From positions 1 to 64,000 of the forward strand of contig DATKZS010000071.1 of assembly GCA_035527835.1 (NCBI GenBank): 64,000 nucleotides of DNA. Direction: 5' to 3'. The notes below the pieces were generated by a model, which had not been told where the DNA came from, made no database searches, and saw only the letters and a list, made by a program, of their open reading frames with translations. Both the position numbers and the translations under genes were made by a program. The number at the start of each line of letters is the position of its first letter. Positions within the stretch are counted from its first letter, which is position 1. Below, one piece after another: positions 16,677-25,468 of this stretch. Source of the DNA: DATKZS01 sp035527835 [NCBI: bacterium] (GTDB taxonomy: Bacteria; RBG-13-61-14).

Positions 16677-19068
16677 GAGGGCGGTCCGCGCGCGGCTGGG
16701 CGTACCCGCCGGCGCGGAGCGGGTGATCATCTTCGGAGAGTCGAGCCACTGGGACCCGGACTGGCTGTTCACGGCGGAGGAGTATTACCGCCGGCGCATC
16801 CGCAAAATCCTGGATAAGGCCGTCGCGGAGCTGCTCGAGGAGCCGCGCCGGGTCTATTCCATCGAGTGCGTGTTCTTCCTGAAAATGTACTGGGACCGGA
16901 ACCCGGAGCGGCAAGACTTGATCCGGGAGCTGGTAAACCAGGGCCGGATGCGGCTGACCGGGAGCGGGATCACCACTCCCGACACCACTCTGCCCGAGAC
17001 CGAGGCCATCCTCCGCGATTACCTGATCGGCCAGGAATGGCTGCGCCAAAACGGGATGACCCCGGAGCCGCGGCTCGCGTACCTGCCGGACGATTTCGGC
17101 CACTCCCCTGCCCTGCCCTCCATGCTTCACGCGCTGGGCTATGACATGGCGGCCATCGCGCGCATTGACGGCTGCTATTTCCCGGGCGCCGACTACCGCC
17201 TCCCCTCCTATTACCCGCGGCCGGGGTCGTCGGCGGAGCTGTTGCAAAAGCAGCTCAAGACCGCGGACTTTATCTGGCGCGGCCCGGACGGCTCCACGGT
17301 GCTTTGCCACTGGAACCCGTTCACCTATTTCCAGGGCGACAGCCTCGCGCTGTTCGGCCTGGGGCGGTGGATGGGGATCGAGGCCGGCGTGCCGGCGCGC
17401 TCCGGCCGCGCGGTGGCGAAAAAGATTGACGGCTACGTGAAGAGGCTCGCGCCGCTGGCGCGCACGCCTTACCTCTTCTGTCCGATCGGCTGCGACTTTG
17501 TCGAGCCCATCCGCGGACTCATCGAGCTCCTGGACGGATACAACAACCGCCGCTTCCGCGAGACCGGGGTGTGGGCGCAAAACGCCGGGCTGGACGATTA
17601 CCTGGAGCTGGTGTCGTGTCACCGGGAAAAGCTCCCCGAGCTCGCGCTCGACCCCAACCCTTACTGGATGGGCTTCTACTCCTCCCGTCCGGAGATGAAA
17701 ATGCGCTGCTCCCGGCTAGCCCGCGACCTTATCCGCGCCGAGTCCGCGCTCGCGCCGTCGCCGGAATATGACCAAGACCCCGAGATCGCCCGCGAGCTCA
17801 GCGCGGCCTGGGAGACGGCCGCGGTCTCCAACCACCACGACTTCATCACCGGGACCGCGCCGGAGCGGGTCTGGTTGAAAGAGCAGCTTCCCATGCTGGA
17901 ACGGGCACAGGCGCGGGCGGACAAGTTGCTGCAAAAGGCCGGCGCGGTCGCCGGCGCGGGAGCGGCCGCCCTCTCGGGAGCGCTCCCGCAATGGGGCCTT
18001 TCCCGCGGCCGGCTCACGGTGGAAACGAGCTGGTACGTGATCGAGCTTGACGAGGCCGCGGGCGGAGGCATCACCCGCTGGCTGGATCCGGAGTCCGGCG
18101 CGGCAAAACTCGCGGGCCTGGGCAATGAGCTGGTGAGCTACAAGGATTCCGGCGGGCTCTGGCGCATGGGCCACGAGTTCAACGGCGGCGTGTTCCGGGA
18201 AAAGGCCCGGGCCGGCGCCTCGCGCGCGAGCTTGAGCGCGGTCGAGGAGCACCATGCGCTGCGGGTCGAGGCCGAATCCATCCTGGAAGGCGCGAGATTC
18301 GTCCGCCGCCTCTGGTTCACCGGAGATTCGCCGGTGGTGAGGATGAGCCTGGAAGGCGGCGCTCCCCGGCGGCGCACGATCTGCTGCCGCTTCCGCACCG
18401 CGCTCTCTCCGGCTGGCCTTTGCATGGACGTTCCGGGCGGGGTGGTACAGAGGCCGCTTATTAAAATTTACGATCCCACTTTCTGGGCTGCCGCCAGCTT
18501 CGCGCACCTGCGCGACGTTGCGAGCGGCCAGGGGCTGGCCGTCTTCCTGGGAGGTCCCGCCAGCGTGTCGGCCAATGGGAGAGGCGTCGTGGAGTGGGTC
18601 GGGTTGCGCAACGCTCCGAGGGAGCGGGCGTTTGGCGTTCTTCCCGTGCCCTCCTGCCCGGCGCGGGGCGACGACACATCTTCCCATACGCTCGATTACG
18701 CGCTCTGGTTCACGGGGTCCGGCGACTGGCGCGAAAACCGGCTTTTGGCCGCGGCCCGGCGTATGCGCGCGGACTTTGCCGGGAACGGAGCCGCGGCCCA
18801 GGAGGCGGGCAACGGCTTTACGATCAGCGATCCGGAGGTAATCATCGGCGCGGTCAAGCGCGCCTCGCGAGGCCAGGGGCTGATCGTCCGGCTCTTCCGC
18901 TTTGGCAAGAGCGCGGATGACATCAGGCTGCGCTGGGGCAAAGGACCCATTCTCAAGGCCGCGCTTTGCGATGCCAGAGAGCGGGATTTGCAGCCGCTTT
19001 CTGTTGATCGAGGGGAGGCCGTGGTGCCGGCACGGACCAGCTTGATAACGGTGCGAGTGCGGCTCTGA
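16666..19068 (+). CDS. Glycoside hydrolase family 38-like alpha-mannosidase
   Basis: An 800-residue protein starting ATG 16666 behind a G-rich ribosome site. The N-terminal 330 residues follow the GH38 catalytic domain: 'GESSHWDPDWL' near residue 24 (metal-binding His and Asp), 'YSIECVFFLKMYWDR', 'RLTGSGITTPDTTLPETE' and 'LPDDFGHSPALPSML', with PDDFGHS at 141-147 supplying the nucleophile Asp. 'SNHHDFITGTAPERVW' near residue 390 is the usual metal-site His-Asp region. The C-terminal half is beta-rich, as in the family. No signal peptide is seen, so it probably works in the cytoplasm. The substrate may be a mannose-containing oligosaccharide. The nearby polysaccharide locus suggests turnover of repeat units or recycling. 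Confidence 0.75.
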   Translation: MADERAVRARLGVPAGAERVIIFGESSHWDPDWLFTAEEYYRRRIRKILDKAVAELLEEPRRVYSIECVFFLKMYWDRNPERQDLIRELVNQGRMRLTGSGITTPDTTLPETEAILRDYLIGQEWLRQNGMTPEPRLAYLPDDFGHSPALPSMLHALGYDMAAIARIDGCYFPGADYRLPSYYPRPGSSAELLQKQLKTADFIWRGPDGSTVLCHWNPFTYFQGDSLALFGLGRWMGIEAGVPARSGRAVAKKIDGYVKRLAPLARTPYLFCPIGCDFVEPIRGLIELLDGYNNRRFRETGVWAQNAGLDDYLELVSCHREKLPELALDPNPYWMGFYSSRPEMKMRCSRLARDLIRAESALAPSPEYDQDPEIARELSAAWETAAVSNHHDFITGTAPERVWLKEQLPMLERAQARADKLLQKAGAVAGAGAAALSGALPQWGLSRGRLTVETSWYVIELDEAAGGGITRWLDPESGAAKLAGLGNELVSYKDSGGLWRMGHEFNGGVFREKARAGASRASLSAVEEHHALRVEAESILEGARFVRRLWFTGDSPVVRMSLEGGAPRRRTICCRFRTALSPAGLCMDVPGGVVQRPLIKIYDPTFWAAASFAHLRDVASGQGLAVFLGGPASVSANGRGVVEWVGLRNAPRERAFGVLPVPSCPARGDDTSSHTLDYALWFTGSGDWRENRLLAAARRMRADFAGNGAAAQEAGNGFTISDPEVIIGAVKRASRGQGLIVRLFRFGKSADDIRLRWGKGPILKAALCDARERDLQPLSVDRGEAVVPARTSLITVRVRL

Positions 19069-19148
19069 TTACCCCGCAGGCGGCCCGGCCCGGCCCGGCA
19101 AGACGTAACCTCTTGAATAGCCTGATAATTTTACTTATCAAAAAGTCC

Positions 19149-19176
19149 TTGACAAAGTGCGGAAATATGATATGTT
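19149..19176 (+). promoter_or_regulatory. Strong sigma-70-type promoter for the small secreted protein
   Basis: TTGACA (19149-19154) and TATGTT (19171-19176) are 16 bases apart, 75 bases upstream of the start at 19251. It is one of the best consensus promoters in the window. It may also supply transcripts that run into the polysaccharide leader downstream. Confidence 0.6.
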
Positions 19177-19250
19177 AGGGCTTGTCCTAAAAGGGCCTTT
19201 CCTTTTGGGAGATAGTGTATTGGAATGGGCGTAGACCAAGGAGGGGATTG

Positions 19251-19832
19251 ATGAAGAGGCGCGGCGTTGCTAAGACCGTCGGTTTATTGGCCCTGGCACT
19301 TCTGGCCTCGGGCCTGATGTACGCGGTTTCGGCCCAGGATTCGGACCTGTGCGCGCAGGTTGACATGAAGCCGGTGCTCAGCCTGCAGCAGGTCAACCAG
19401 GCCGAGCTGGTCCATTACATGGTAGTGCTCGCGGGCCTGGCCCCGCCTTCAGCGGAGGGTATGAGTCCCGAGCAATTCTACCAGGAAGAGGTCAAGCTTC
19501 TGGTTGACAATGGCTATCCTCCCATCCTCTCCGACACCGAGCCGGACCGCCTGGTGACCCGGCGCTATTTCGCCTCCGTCATGTATCAGCTCGCCCTTCT
19601 CACCGACCCTGACTTCGCGTCCAAGTACAGCGGACTCGCCAATGAGACCGACCAGCTCAACGCCCTGGTCGAGTCCGAATGGATTTACGCGGAGGAAGGC
19701 CGGATGTACCGGGAGGAATTGCTGTCGGTGCTGTGCAACCATACGATCAAGATCATACCGCCCGCGGCCATCAGCATCGCGCCTGAAGAAATCATGGAGG
19801 CGATCATCGAGGCCCCGCGCAGCCCCATCTGA
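19251..19832 (+). CDS. Small secreted protein of unknown function
   Basis: The start is ATG 19251, with AAGGAGGGG five to twelve bases before it; a longer frame from 19215 lacks this. The 193-residue product begins with a typical signal peptide ('MKRRGVAKTVGLLALALLASGLMYAVSAQD', cleavage likely after VSA). The mature part is acidic and mostly helical, with 'EQFYQEEVKLLVDNGYPPI' and 'DRLVTRRYFASVMYQLALL'. These resemble the short helical repeats of SLH-like or peptidoglycan-binding modules, but not clearly enough to name. Two cysteines could form a disulfide. It stands just upstream of the polysaccharide locus and may be part of the envelope or of export. I do not recognise the family. Confidence 0.6.
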   Translation: MKRRGVAKTVGLLALALLASGLMYAVSAQDSDLCAQVDMKPVLSLQQVNQAELVHYMVVLAGLAPPSAEGMSPEQFYQEEVKLLVDNGYPPILSDTEPDRLVTRRYFASVMYQLALLTDPDFASKYSGLANETDQLNALVESEWIYAEEGRMYREELLSVLCNHTIKIIPPAAISIAPEEIMEAIIEAPRSPI

Positions 19833-19904
19833 TCGTGGGGATCGTTTTCCCTTTGTCCTTAATATTGATACGCGGAGGGAGGTGAATACTCACCACGGCT
19901 AAGC

Positions 19905-20101
19905 ATTAAGCCGAACAAGAAAAGGGAGAATCTTGAGGTCCCGGCCGGGAATCGGCGTCCGCCTGAATAAGCCTCGGGGGGACGGGCCCAATAGCAAAGG
20001 GAAGATTTCCAGGGCGGGGTAAGGTGAGGTTTTCATTTCAAGCAAGAACTTTTTCTGGATCATCACCGCGGGGATGATGATGGAAAAAGTTTTATTTTTT
20101 T
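19905..20101 (+). promoter_or_regulatory. Structured leader of the polysaccharide operon
   Basis: The 316-base gap between the secreted protein and the BY-kinase has several potential hairpins: GGTGA/TCACC near 19882-19895, CGGCT/AGCCG near 19897-19914, CCCGGCCGGG near 19940, and the terminator-like stem at 20047-20091. No known riboswitch class (c-di-GMP, SAM, Moco and so on) matches by eye. A JUMPstart/ops element was looked for and not found. It may be a transcript leader that is read through only under some conditions. Confidence 0.4.
20047..20101 (+). terminator. Terminator-like hairpin in front of the BY-kinase gene
   Basis: AACTTTTTCTGGATCATCA (20047-20065) pairs with TGATGATGGAAAAAGTT (20075-20091) apart from a small bulge. 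A run TTTTATTTTTTTG follows to about 20102. It has the form of an intrinsic terminator and ends 48 bases before the start codon at 20149, where it could act as an attenuator. Confidence 0.65.
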
Positions 20102-20148
20102 GTAAGACGCGGTGAAATGTGCCAAGATATTTGAAGAGGAAAGCCTGA

Positions 20149-22731
20149 ATGCCTTATGATCCTCCGAAACTGACCGTTGAACAGACCGAGCCCGTGGCGA
20201 TCAATCCGCTGGACCTCTTGGAGCCGATGCTGAAGAACCGCTGGATCTTCGGCCTGATCGTCGCCGTATGCGTGCTGACGGCCTTCTTTTACAACCTTTA
20301 CGCGACTCCGATCTACTCCGCCCAGTCCAGCGTCATCATCCGCCGCAACCTGAGTTCGAGCGTGATCCGGGAGCAGGTATCCGACGTACCCAACATGCGC
20401 AACACGACCATTGATTTCAATACCAAAGTAAAAATGGTGACCTCGGAGACGTTCGTGGAAGACCTGGCCAAGAAACTGATCGAGAGGGGGTACTTCAAGC
20501 AGCAGCTCAGGGAAAAGGGTTATGACCGGATGGATCCCGACGCCAAGGCGATTTTTATCCGCAGGCTCGGGGACATGACTAAGGCTAATATTGACGTGGG
20601 CAACCCGAAGATGACCAACATCGTCACCATCTCGTACCAGAGTCCGAACCGGCCCCTGGCTCGTGACGTGGTGAATCTTCTGGCTGAACAGGTGGTCGAG
20701 TTCGGCCAGAACGAGGACCGGATTATACTGGAGAACACGCTGGGCTTCCTGGACCAGCAGTTGGAGGACTCGCGGATCAAGGTCCGCGAGGCCGAGGACA
20801 AGCTGTTCAAGTACCGGGTTGACCACAATATCTTCGAGTCGATTTCGGACCGGGAGCTGATCTCTAACCGGCGCGGCCAGTTACAACAGAACCTGACCAA
20901 CATTCAGGAAGGGATGAGGGAGCGCGAGGCCAAGATCAAGCAGATCGGGAGCTTGCTGGTGCGCAAGGATTACACCAAATATACCGCCATCGAGCCGGGA
21001 GACCCGGTGCTTTCCGGCCTGAGCGAGATGCTGACGCTCGCCGAGATCAAGTATGATGAGCTTCTGATCAAATACGGCGTCAAGCATCCGCAGGTGATCA
21101 GCGCGGCCCAGGAGATCGAGATTCTCCGGAGCAAGTTCGGACAGGAGCTGGTGAAGACCAAGACCCGTCTCGAGTATGAATTGAACGTTTACGAGTCAAG
21201 GGGAAAGGCCCTGCAGGAGGCGTTGGCCGAGGTCGAGGCCAACGCGGTGACCGGCACGGAAAAGGACATTGATTACGTGGTGCTGGACCGGGACGCCAAT
21301 TCGGCCCGCGATCTTTACAAGACCCTGCTCCAGGCGGTCAAGGAGGTAAGCGTCGCCAGCAACAACATGACGAACAATCTTATTTACGTGCACGAGCGGG
21401 CGATCCTTCCCCAGAGCCCCGTCAAGCCGCGCAAGACCCTGAACCTGCTGATGGGGCTGTTTCTGGGCATCGTCCTGGGAGTGACCATCGTTTATGGAAG
21501 AGAATTTTTAGACCAGAGCATCAGAAACCCCGAAGACGTGGAGAAGGCCGCGCAATTGCCCGTCCTCTCCACCGTGCCTCTCTATATCGGCAAGGGCGAG
21601 GAAAAGGATCGCAAAACCACGAGCCTGTATCTGACCCATCATCCCAAATCGCTGTTTTCCGAGAGCATCGCCGCGCTGCGCACGCACCTCAACATCAAGC
21701 TGCCGCAGGAGACTTCCGTGGCCATCCTCATCACCTCCAGCGCGCCCCGCGAGGGCAAAAGCCTGATCGCGGCCAACCTCGCGGCCAGCATGGCCATGGA
21801 CGGAAAGAAGACCGTCATCGTGGACGCCGACCTGCACCGTCCCTACATGCACAAGGCCTTCGGGAAAGACAAGCACACCGGCGTTTTCGACATGATCGTG
21901 GATGCCCTGAATCCCCGCTGGTCCGAGCTGGACATGAAGGCCTTGAGTTTCGGCGACCTGCGGCACATCATCCGCCTCAAGCAGTGGTCCGGCACCATGA
22001 AAATTCAATGGGATTCCCTGCCCTCCACCCTCAACATCTCCTACCGGGAAGGCCGCCCCGTCGGCTCCAATATCACGGAGTGGAAAAATAAATTCGCCCG
22101 GGAAGGCTCATTCCCCTCCCCGCAGAACCCGGGCTTCAGCCTCGATGAGTCCGCCATCTCCGAAGTGGAAAACCCGGACAGCTCCGGGGCCCAGGCGCTC
22201 GGATTCATCGGGCAATATCCCCGGCTGCGCGCCTCCCGCTATTTCATTGACGTGGTCCTCAAGCGCTATACCCGCGAGACCGAAGTGGAAAACCTCCACC
22301 TCATCACCGCCGGGACCAACCCGAAAAATCCCAATGAAATCCTGGGATCGGAACAGATGAAAATCCTGCTCCAGCTCCTCAAGGAACGCTATGAGCGGAT
22401 CATCATTGATTGCCCGCCATCGTGGCCCCTCTCCGACGTCAGCGTGCTCTCCCCCCTCATTGACGGCGTGTTATGGGTCTGCCGGGTCGGCGAGATACCC
22501 AAGGGCATGTTCAGCCGCGTGGTCAAGCAGATCCAGGCGGTCCAGCCCAACATCCTGGGGGTCGTCCTCAACGCCGTGGACCTGCACCGCGACCGTTATT
22601 ATTATTATGGGTATTCTTATTACTATTACCGTTACTACCGTTCGAGCTATTACAACGATTATCTGAACGAACCGGGAAGCGGCAAGAAATCCTCCCGCTC
22701 GCGCAAGGGCAGCCTTCCGGCCAAGCCGTGA
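20149..22731 (+). CDS. Wzz/Wzc-type polysaccharide co-polymerase with BY-kinase domain
   Basis: An 860-residue bacterial tyrosine kinase fused to its chain-length regulator. Residues 34-55 form the first membrane helix, 60-420 the periplasmic Wzz domain with long coiled coils, and 'PRKTLNLLMGLFLGIVLGVTIVYG' (about 428-450) the second helix. The kinase has a Walker A' SSAPREGKS (about 531-541), Walker A'' 'VIVDADLHRP' (about 556-565) and Walker B 'IIIDCPP' (about 751-757). A Tyr-rich tail with about 14 tyrosines (816-840) is the autophosphorylation cluster. Such proteins control polymer length and export by cycling tyrosine phosphorylation. It is unusual in having about 190 residues between Walker A'' and B, including a probable extra domain near 590-650. 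It is the first gene of the locus. Confidence 0.9.
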   Translation: MPYDPPKLTVEQTEPVAINPLDLLEPMLKNRWIFGLIVAVCVLTAFFYNLYATPIYSAQSSVIIRRNLSSSVIREQVSDVPNMRNTTIDFNTKVKMVTSETFVEDLAKKLIERGYFKQQLREKGYDRMDPDAKAIFIRRLGDMTKANIDVGNPKMTNIVTISYQSPNRPLARDVVNLLAEQVVEFGQNEDRIILENTLGFLDQQLEDSRIKVREAEDKLFKYRVDHNIFESISDRELISNRRGQLQQNLTNIQEGMREREAKIKQIGSLLVRKDYTKYTAIEPGDPVLSGLSEMLTLAEIKYDELLIKYGVKHPQVISAAQEIEILRSKFGQELVKTKTRLEYELNVYESRGKALQEALAEVEANAVTGTEKDIDYVVLDRDANSARDLYKTLLQAVKEVSVASNNMTNNLIYVHERAILPQSPVKPRKTLNLLMGLFLGIVLGVTIVYGREFLDQSIRNPEDVEKAAQLPVLSTVPLYIGKGEEKDRKTTSLYLTHHPKSLFSESIAALRTHLNIKLPQETSVAILITSSAPREGKSLIAANLAASMAMDGKKTVIVDADLHRPYMHKAFGKDKHTGVFDMIVDALNPRWSELDMKALSFGDLRHIIRLKQWSGTMKIQWDSLPSTLNISYREGRPVGSNITEWKNKFAREGSFPSPQNPGFSLDESAISEVENPDSSGAQALGFIGQYPRLRASRYFIDVVLKRYTRETEVENLHLITAGTNPKNPNEILGSEQMKILLQLLKERYERIIIDCPPSWPLSDVSVLSPLIDGVLWVCRVGEIPKGMFSRVVKQIQAVQPNILGVVLNAVDLHRDRYYYYGYSYYYYRYYRSSYYNDYLNEPGSGKKSSRSRKGSLPAKP

Positions 22732-22761
22732 CGCGCCCGGGGACGGCGCGGCGTCCATCTT

Positions 22762-24033
22762 ATGAAGCAGCCATTTCCCATCCTGGTCCAGGCCGGCCTC
22801 ATCGCAGGCGCCGGAGCCGCGGCCCTGCTGCATGGCGGCCACAGCCGCCTGCACTGGCCGCCGATTTCCATCATGCTGCTCGGCCTGCTCGCCGCTTTCA
22901 TCGTCCGGTCCATCCACCAGGACCGGCCGCCCCGTTTCAACGCCCCCATGGACCTGTTCCTCTTCGCCTACCTCGCCTGGATAACCCTCTCCGCGGTTTT
23001 TTCCTTCAACCGGGAGCAGAGCCTGGGCGAGGCCCTGCGCATGACGATACCGGTGGCGGCCTATTTCCTGGCGGCCTATGCCGCTCCCCCGCAAAAAAAA
23101 TATCTGGTCTTGGGGCTGGGCGCGGTCATTCTGATGGAGGCAGCCGGTGGGCTGCTCGAGGTTTTTTCCCCGGGCTTTTTGCCCGCGGCGCTCCAAACGG
23201 CCGTGCCGGCGACCCCGGGGCGCGTCCATGGAACCTTCGTCAACTACAACCACTTCGCCGGGCTGATGGAGGCCGGGATTTTCCTTTCCTTCGGCGTGCT
23301 CAACACCGTGGACCTGGACCCGGACGTGGCCGGCTTTGACCTCATAGCCAAGCGGGCGCTGTTCGCCATCCCCGGCGGGCTCATGATCATCGCCCTGGTC
23401 TTGAGCATGTCCCGGGGCGGGTGGGCCAGCTCCTTGGCCGGGATCATTTTTTTCGCCGCCATTTTCCGGTGGCGCTTATTGAAGGACTGGAAACGGATCG
23501 CGCTCCTGGCCGGCGTCATACTCATCTTGGCCGGCGCCTTCCTGGTCAAGGCCAACCGCGACCTGCTGGCCAAAAGGATCGGGGATATCGAGGCGCTGTA
23601 CCAGGAGAACGAGATCTCGGGAAACGAACGGATCTCGCTGTGGAAGAGCAGCCTGGAAATGGTCAGGGACCATCCGCTGTTCGGCGTGGGCTGGGGCGCC
23701 TTCAAGGACGCGTATCCGTCCTACCGCCGCGATAACATCTTCGTCGGCCTCGTCTTCGCCCACAATGATTTCCTCCAGATCGCCGCCACCAGCGGGGTGC
23801 CCGGACTCGCCTTTTTCCTGCTCTTCGTGGCCATGACCTTTGGGCAGGGATTCAAGGTGATCCGGGCCGATGCGGAGGATTTCGAGACCAGGGTGATGCC
23901 GGGGATCCTGGCCGGTCTTTTTGCCATGCTGGTGCATGAATCCGTGGATTTCGGGCTGATGCTGACCTCCAATGCCATGGTCTTTTTCATGCTCTGCGGC
24001 ATCATCGCGGGAAGGGCCAGGGAACCCTCATGA
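22762..24033 (+). CDS. O-antigen ligase/polymerase family membrane protein
   Basis: A 423-residue protein with about ten to twelve membrane segments. It contains the Wzy_C/WaaL signature region: 'ERISLWKSSLEMVRDHPLFGVGWGAFKDAYPSYR' at about 290-325, followed by 'FAHNDFLQIAATSGVPGLAFF'. The HN-(D/E)-(F/Y)-L-Q-x-x-x-x-x-G element and the preceding periplasmic loop Arg residues are typical of ligases and polymerases that use undecaprenyl-linked sugars. A separate Wzy-like protein lies at 37981, so this one may be the ligase or a second polymerase. It starts 30 bases after the BY-kinase and overlaps the TPR gene by four bases (ATGA). Confidence 0.8.
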   Translation: MKQPFPILVQAGLIAGAGAAALLHGGHSRLHWPPISIMLLGLLAAFIVRSIHQDRPPRFNAPMDLFLFAYLAWITLSAVFSFNREQSLGEALRMTIPVAAYFLAAYAAPPQKKYLVLGLGAVILMEAAGGLLEVFSPGFLPAALQTAVPATPGRVHGTFVNYNHFAGLMEAGIFLSFGVLNTVDLDPDVAGFDLIAKRALFAIPGGLMIIALVLSMSRGGWASSLAGIIFFAAIFRWRLLKDWKRIALLAGVILILAGAFLVKANRDLLAKRIGDIEALYQENEISGNERISLWKSSLEMVRDHPLFGVGWGAFKDAYPSYRRDNIFVGLVFAHNDFLQIAATSGVPGLAFFLLFVAMTFGQGFKVIRADAEDFETRVMPGILAGLFAMLVHESVDFGLMLTSNAMVFFMLCGIIAGRAREPS

Positions 24034-25220
24034 AAAAAATCGTCTTCGAGTCCCTGGTGCTGGCCCTGGCCCTTGGCCTGGCGTGGAGCGACGTGGAGAT
24101 TTTCCGGGCCGAGTATCATTTCCAGAAAGGCGAGGATAAGAAGGGGCGGCCCGATTATGCCGGCGCGCTGGAGCAATATGAGATGGCGGCCGCAATCCTG
24201 CCCGACCGGTACTCCTACCAGCGCGCGGTGGGAAAGACGAGTTACAAACTTTATGACCCGGGCTCCGGCAACCTGCGGCCCCTCTACCAGTCCTATGAAG
24301 CCTATCAGCGGGTATTGGCGCTCGATCCGCACTACCCCTACGGCTGGTTCGAAATGGCGGACGTGCTCGATGAATTTGAACGGGCCAAGGTTTCCGGGCT
24401 TGACTCCCCCGAGCCGTATTTCCGCCGGGCCCTGGAGATAGATCCCTCCAATCCGCGGTTCCTGGCCGGGCTGCTCGACTGGAAGCTCCGGCACGGGCAG
24501 AACGAGGCGGCCTGGGGCCTATTTCTCGAGCTGATCAGATCATACCCGTATGCGGTCGTGAAGATCGGTCCGGCCATGCTCAAGACCGACCGGGATTTTG
24601 CCCGCCTCGGCCGCGAGATTGACGTGGGCGGCCCGGCCGCCATCGAATACGCAAAATATCTGGTCAGGGTCCGCCGCATGGAAGAGGCCCAGGGCCTGCT
24701 CACGAGGCTTGAAGGGCAAAAGGCCGCCCGGCTCGTGGTGGCCGGCCTCATGTCCGACGTTTACATGTCCCGCGGCGAGACCGCCAAGGCCCGGGAAACT
24801 CTGAGCAACGCCCTGGCCGCGGCGCCCGGAGACCTCGCCCTGAACTCCAGGCTGGTCAAGGTCTTCATGAAGGAGCGTGATGACGAGGGGGCCATCGCCG
24901 TGTATAAAAAGGCTTTTACCTATCATCCCGGACGCTGGGAGCTGGCAAGCGCGGCGGCGGGCCTGGCCATGAAAATCGGACACGACGATGAGGCCATTGA
25001 TTTATTCACCCAGGCGCTGGACACCGGCAAGCCCGACGCCAATACCAAGAAGAGAATTTATGAATTGCGCGCCAAGCTCCGGGCCAAGCGCCATGACTTC
25101 GGTGGGGCGATAGCCGACTACGAAAAAATCTTGGATTTGGACCCGGACAATGAGAACGCGATTCACGCCATCAAAAAGGTCAAGATTGAGATGGAATATG
25201 CCGGCCATTCCGGGAGATAG
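24030..25220 (+). CDS. TPR-repeat protein
   Basis: A 396-residue protein beginning with a signal peptide or membrane anchor ('MKKIVFESLVLALALGLAWS'). It then has a series of tetratricopeptide repeats: 'YAGALEQYEMAAAILPDRY', 'SYEAYQRVLALDPHYPYGW', 'PEPYFRRALEIDPSNPRFL', 'DEGAIAVYKKAFTYHPGRW', 'DEAIDLFTQALDTGKPD' and 'FGGAIADYEKILDLDPDNE'. TPR arrays hold protein partners together. In polysaccharide loci they often link polymerase, co-polymerase and export parts. Its start overlaps the ligase stop, so it is likely made with it and placed in the periplasm. It is the last gene of the first transcription block. Confidence 0.8.
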   Translation: MKKIVFESLVLALALGLAWSDVEIFRAEYHFQKGEDKKGRPDYAGALEQYEMAAAILPDRYSYQRAVGKTSYKLYDPGSGNLRPLYQSYEAYQRVLALDPHYPYGWFEMADVLDEFERAKVSGLDSPEPYFRRALEIDPSNPRFLAGLLDWKLRHGQNEAAWGLFLELIRSYPYAVVKIGPAMLKTDRDFARLGREIDVGGPAAIEYAKYLVRVRRMEEAQGLLTRLEGQKAARLVVAGLMSDVYMSRGETAKARETLSNALAAAPGDLALNSRLVKVFMKERDDEGAIAVYKKAFTYHPGRWELASAAAGLAMKIGHDDEAIDLFTQALDTGKPDANTKKRIYELRAKLRAKRHDFGGAIADYEKILDLDPDNENAIHAIKKVKIEMEYAGHSGR

Positions 25221-25304
25221 CTCCAATCGCCGCCCGGATCCGGGCCTGGCCCCCCGGCGGCGCCCCCCCAACGGCTGACGGCCCACGCCGTCCCGGGCGG
25301 GAAT

Positions 25305-25336
25305 TTGACAATATGCTTAAAATGCTATTATATAAT
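25305..25336 (+). promoter_or_regulatory. Promoter before the NusG-like gene
   Basis: TTGACA (25305-25310) is followed by a very AT-rich stretch holding several -10-like hexamers. TATTAT lies 15 bases away (25326-25331) and TATAAT 20 bases away (25331-25336). The spacing is not ideal for any one of them. A leader of about 130 bases precedes the NusG-like start. Confidence 0.55.
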
Positions 25337-25468
25337 ATTCGGGGCAGGCCAAAAGCGAGGAAACTGATCCGAGGCCGTGGCCTTGAATTTCATGGGTCCG
25401 GGAAGATATGGGCCGTCACATCTTGCCTAAGCGCCGCGAACCAGTTGAAAGAGGAATGGGCCTAAACC

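Noticed and set aside
19833-20148. Known riboswitch or JUMPstart/ops element in the polysaccharide leader
   Set aside because: I looked for GGCGGTAGC-type ops sequence and for c-di-GMP aptamer signatures and found no match. Only generic stems are visible.
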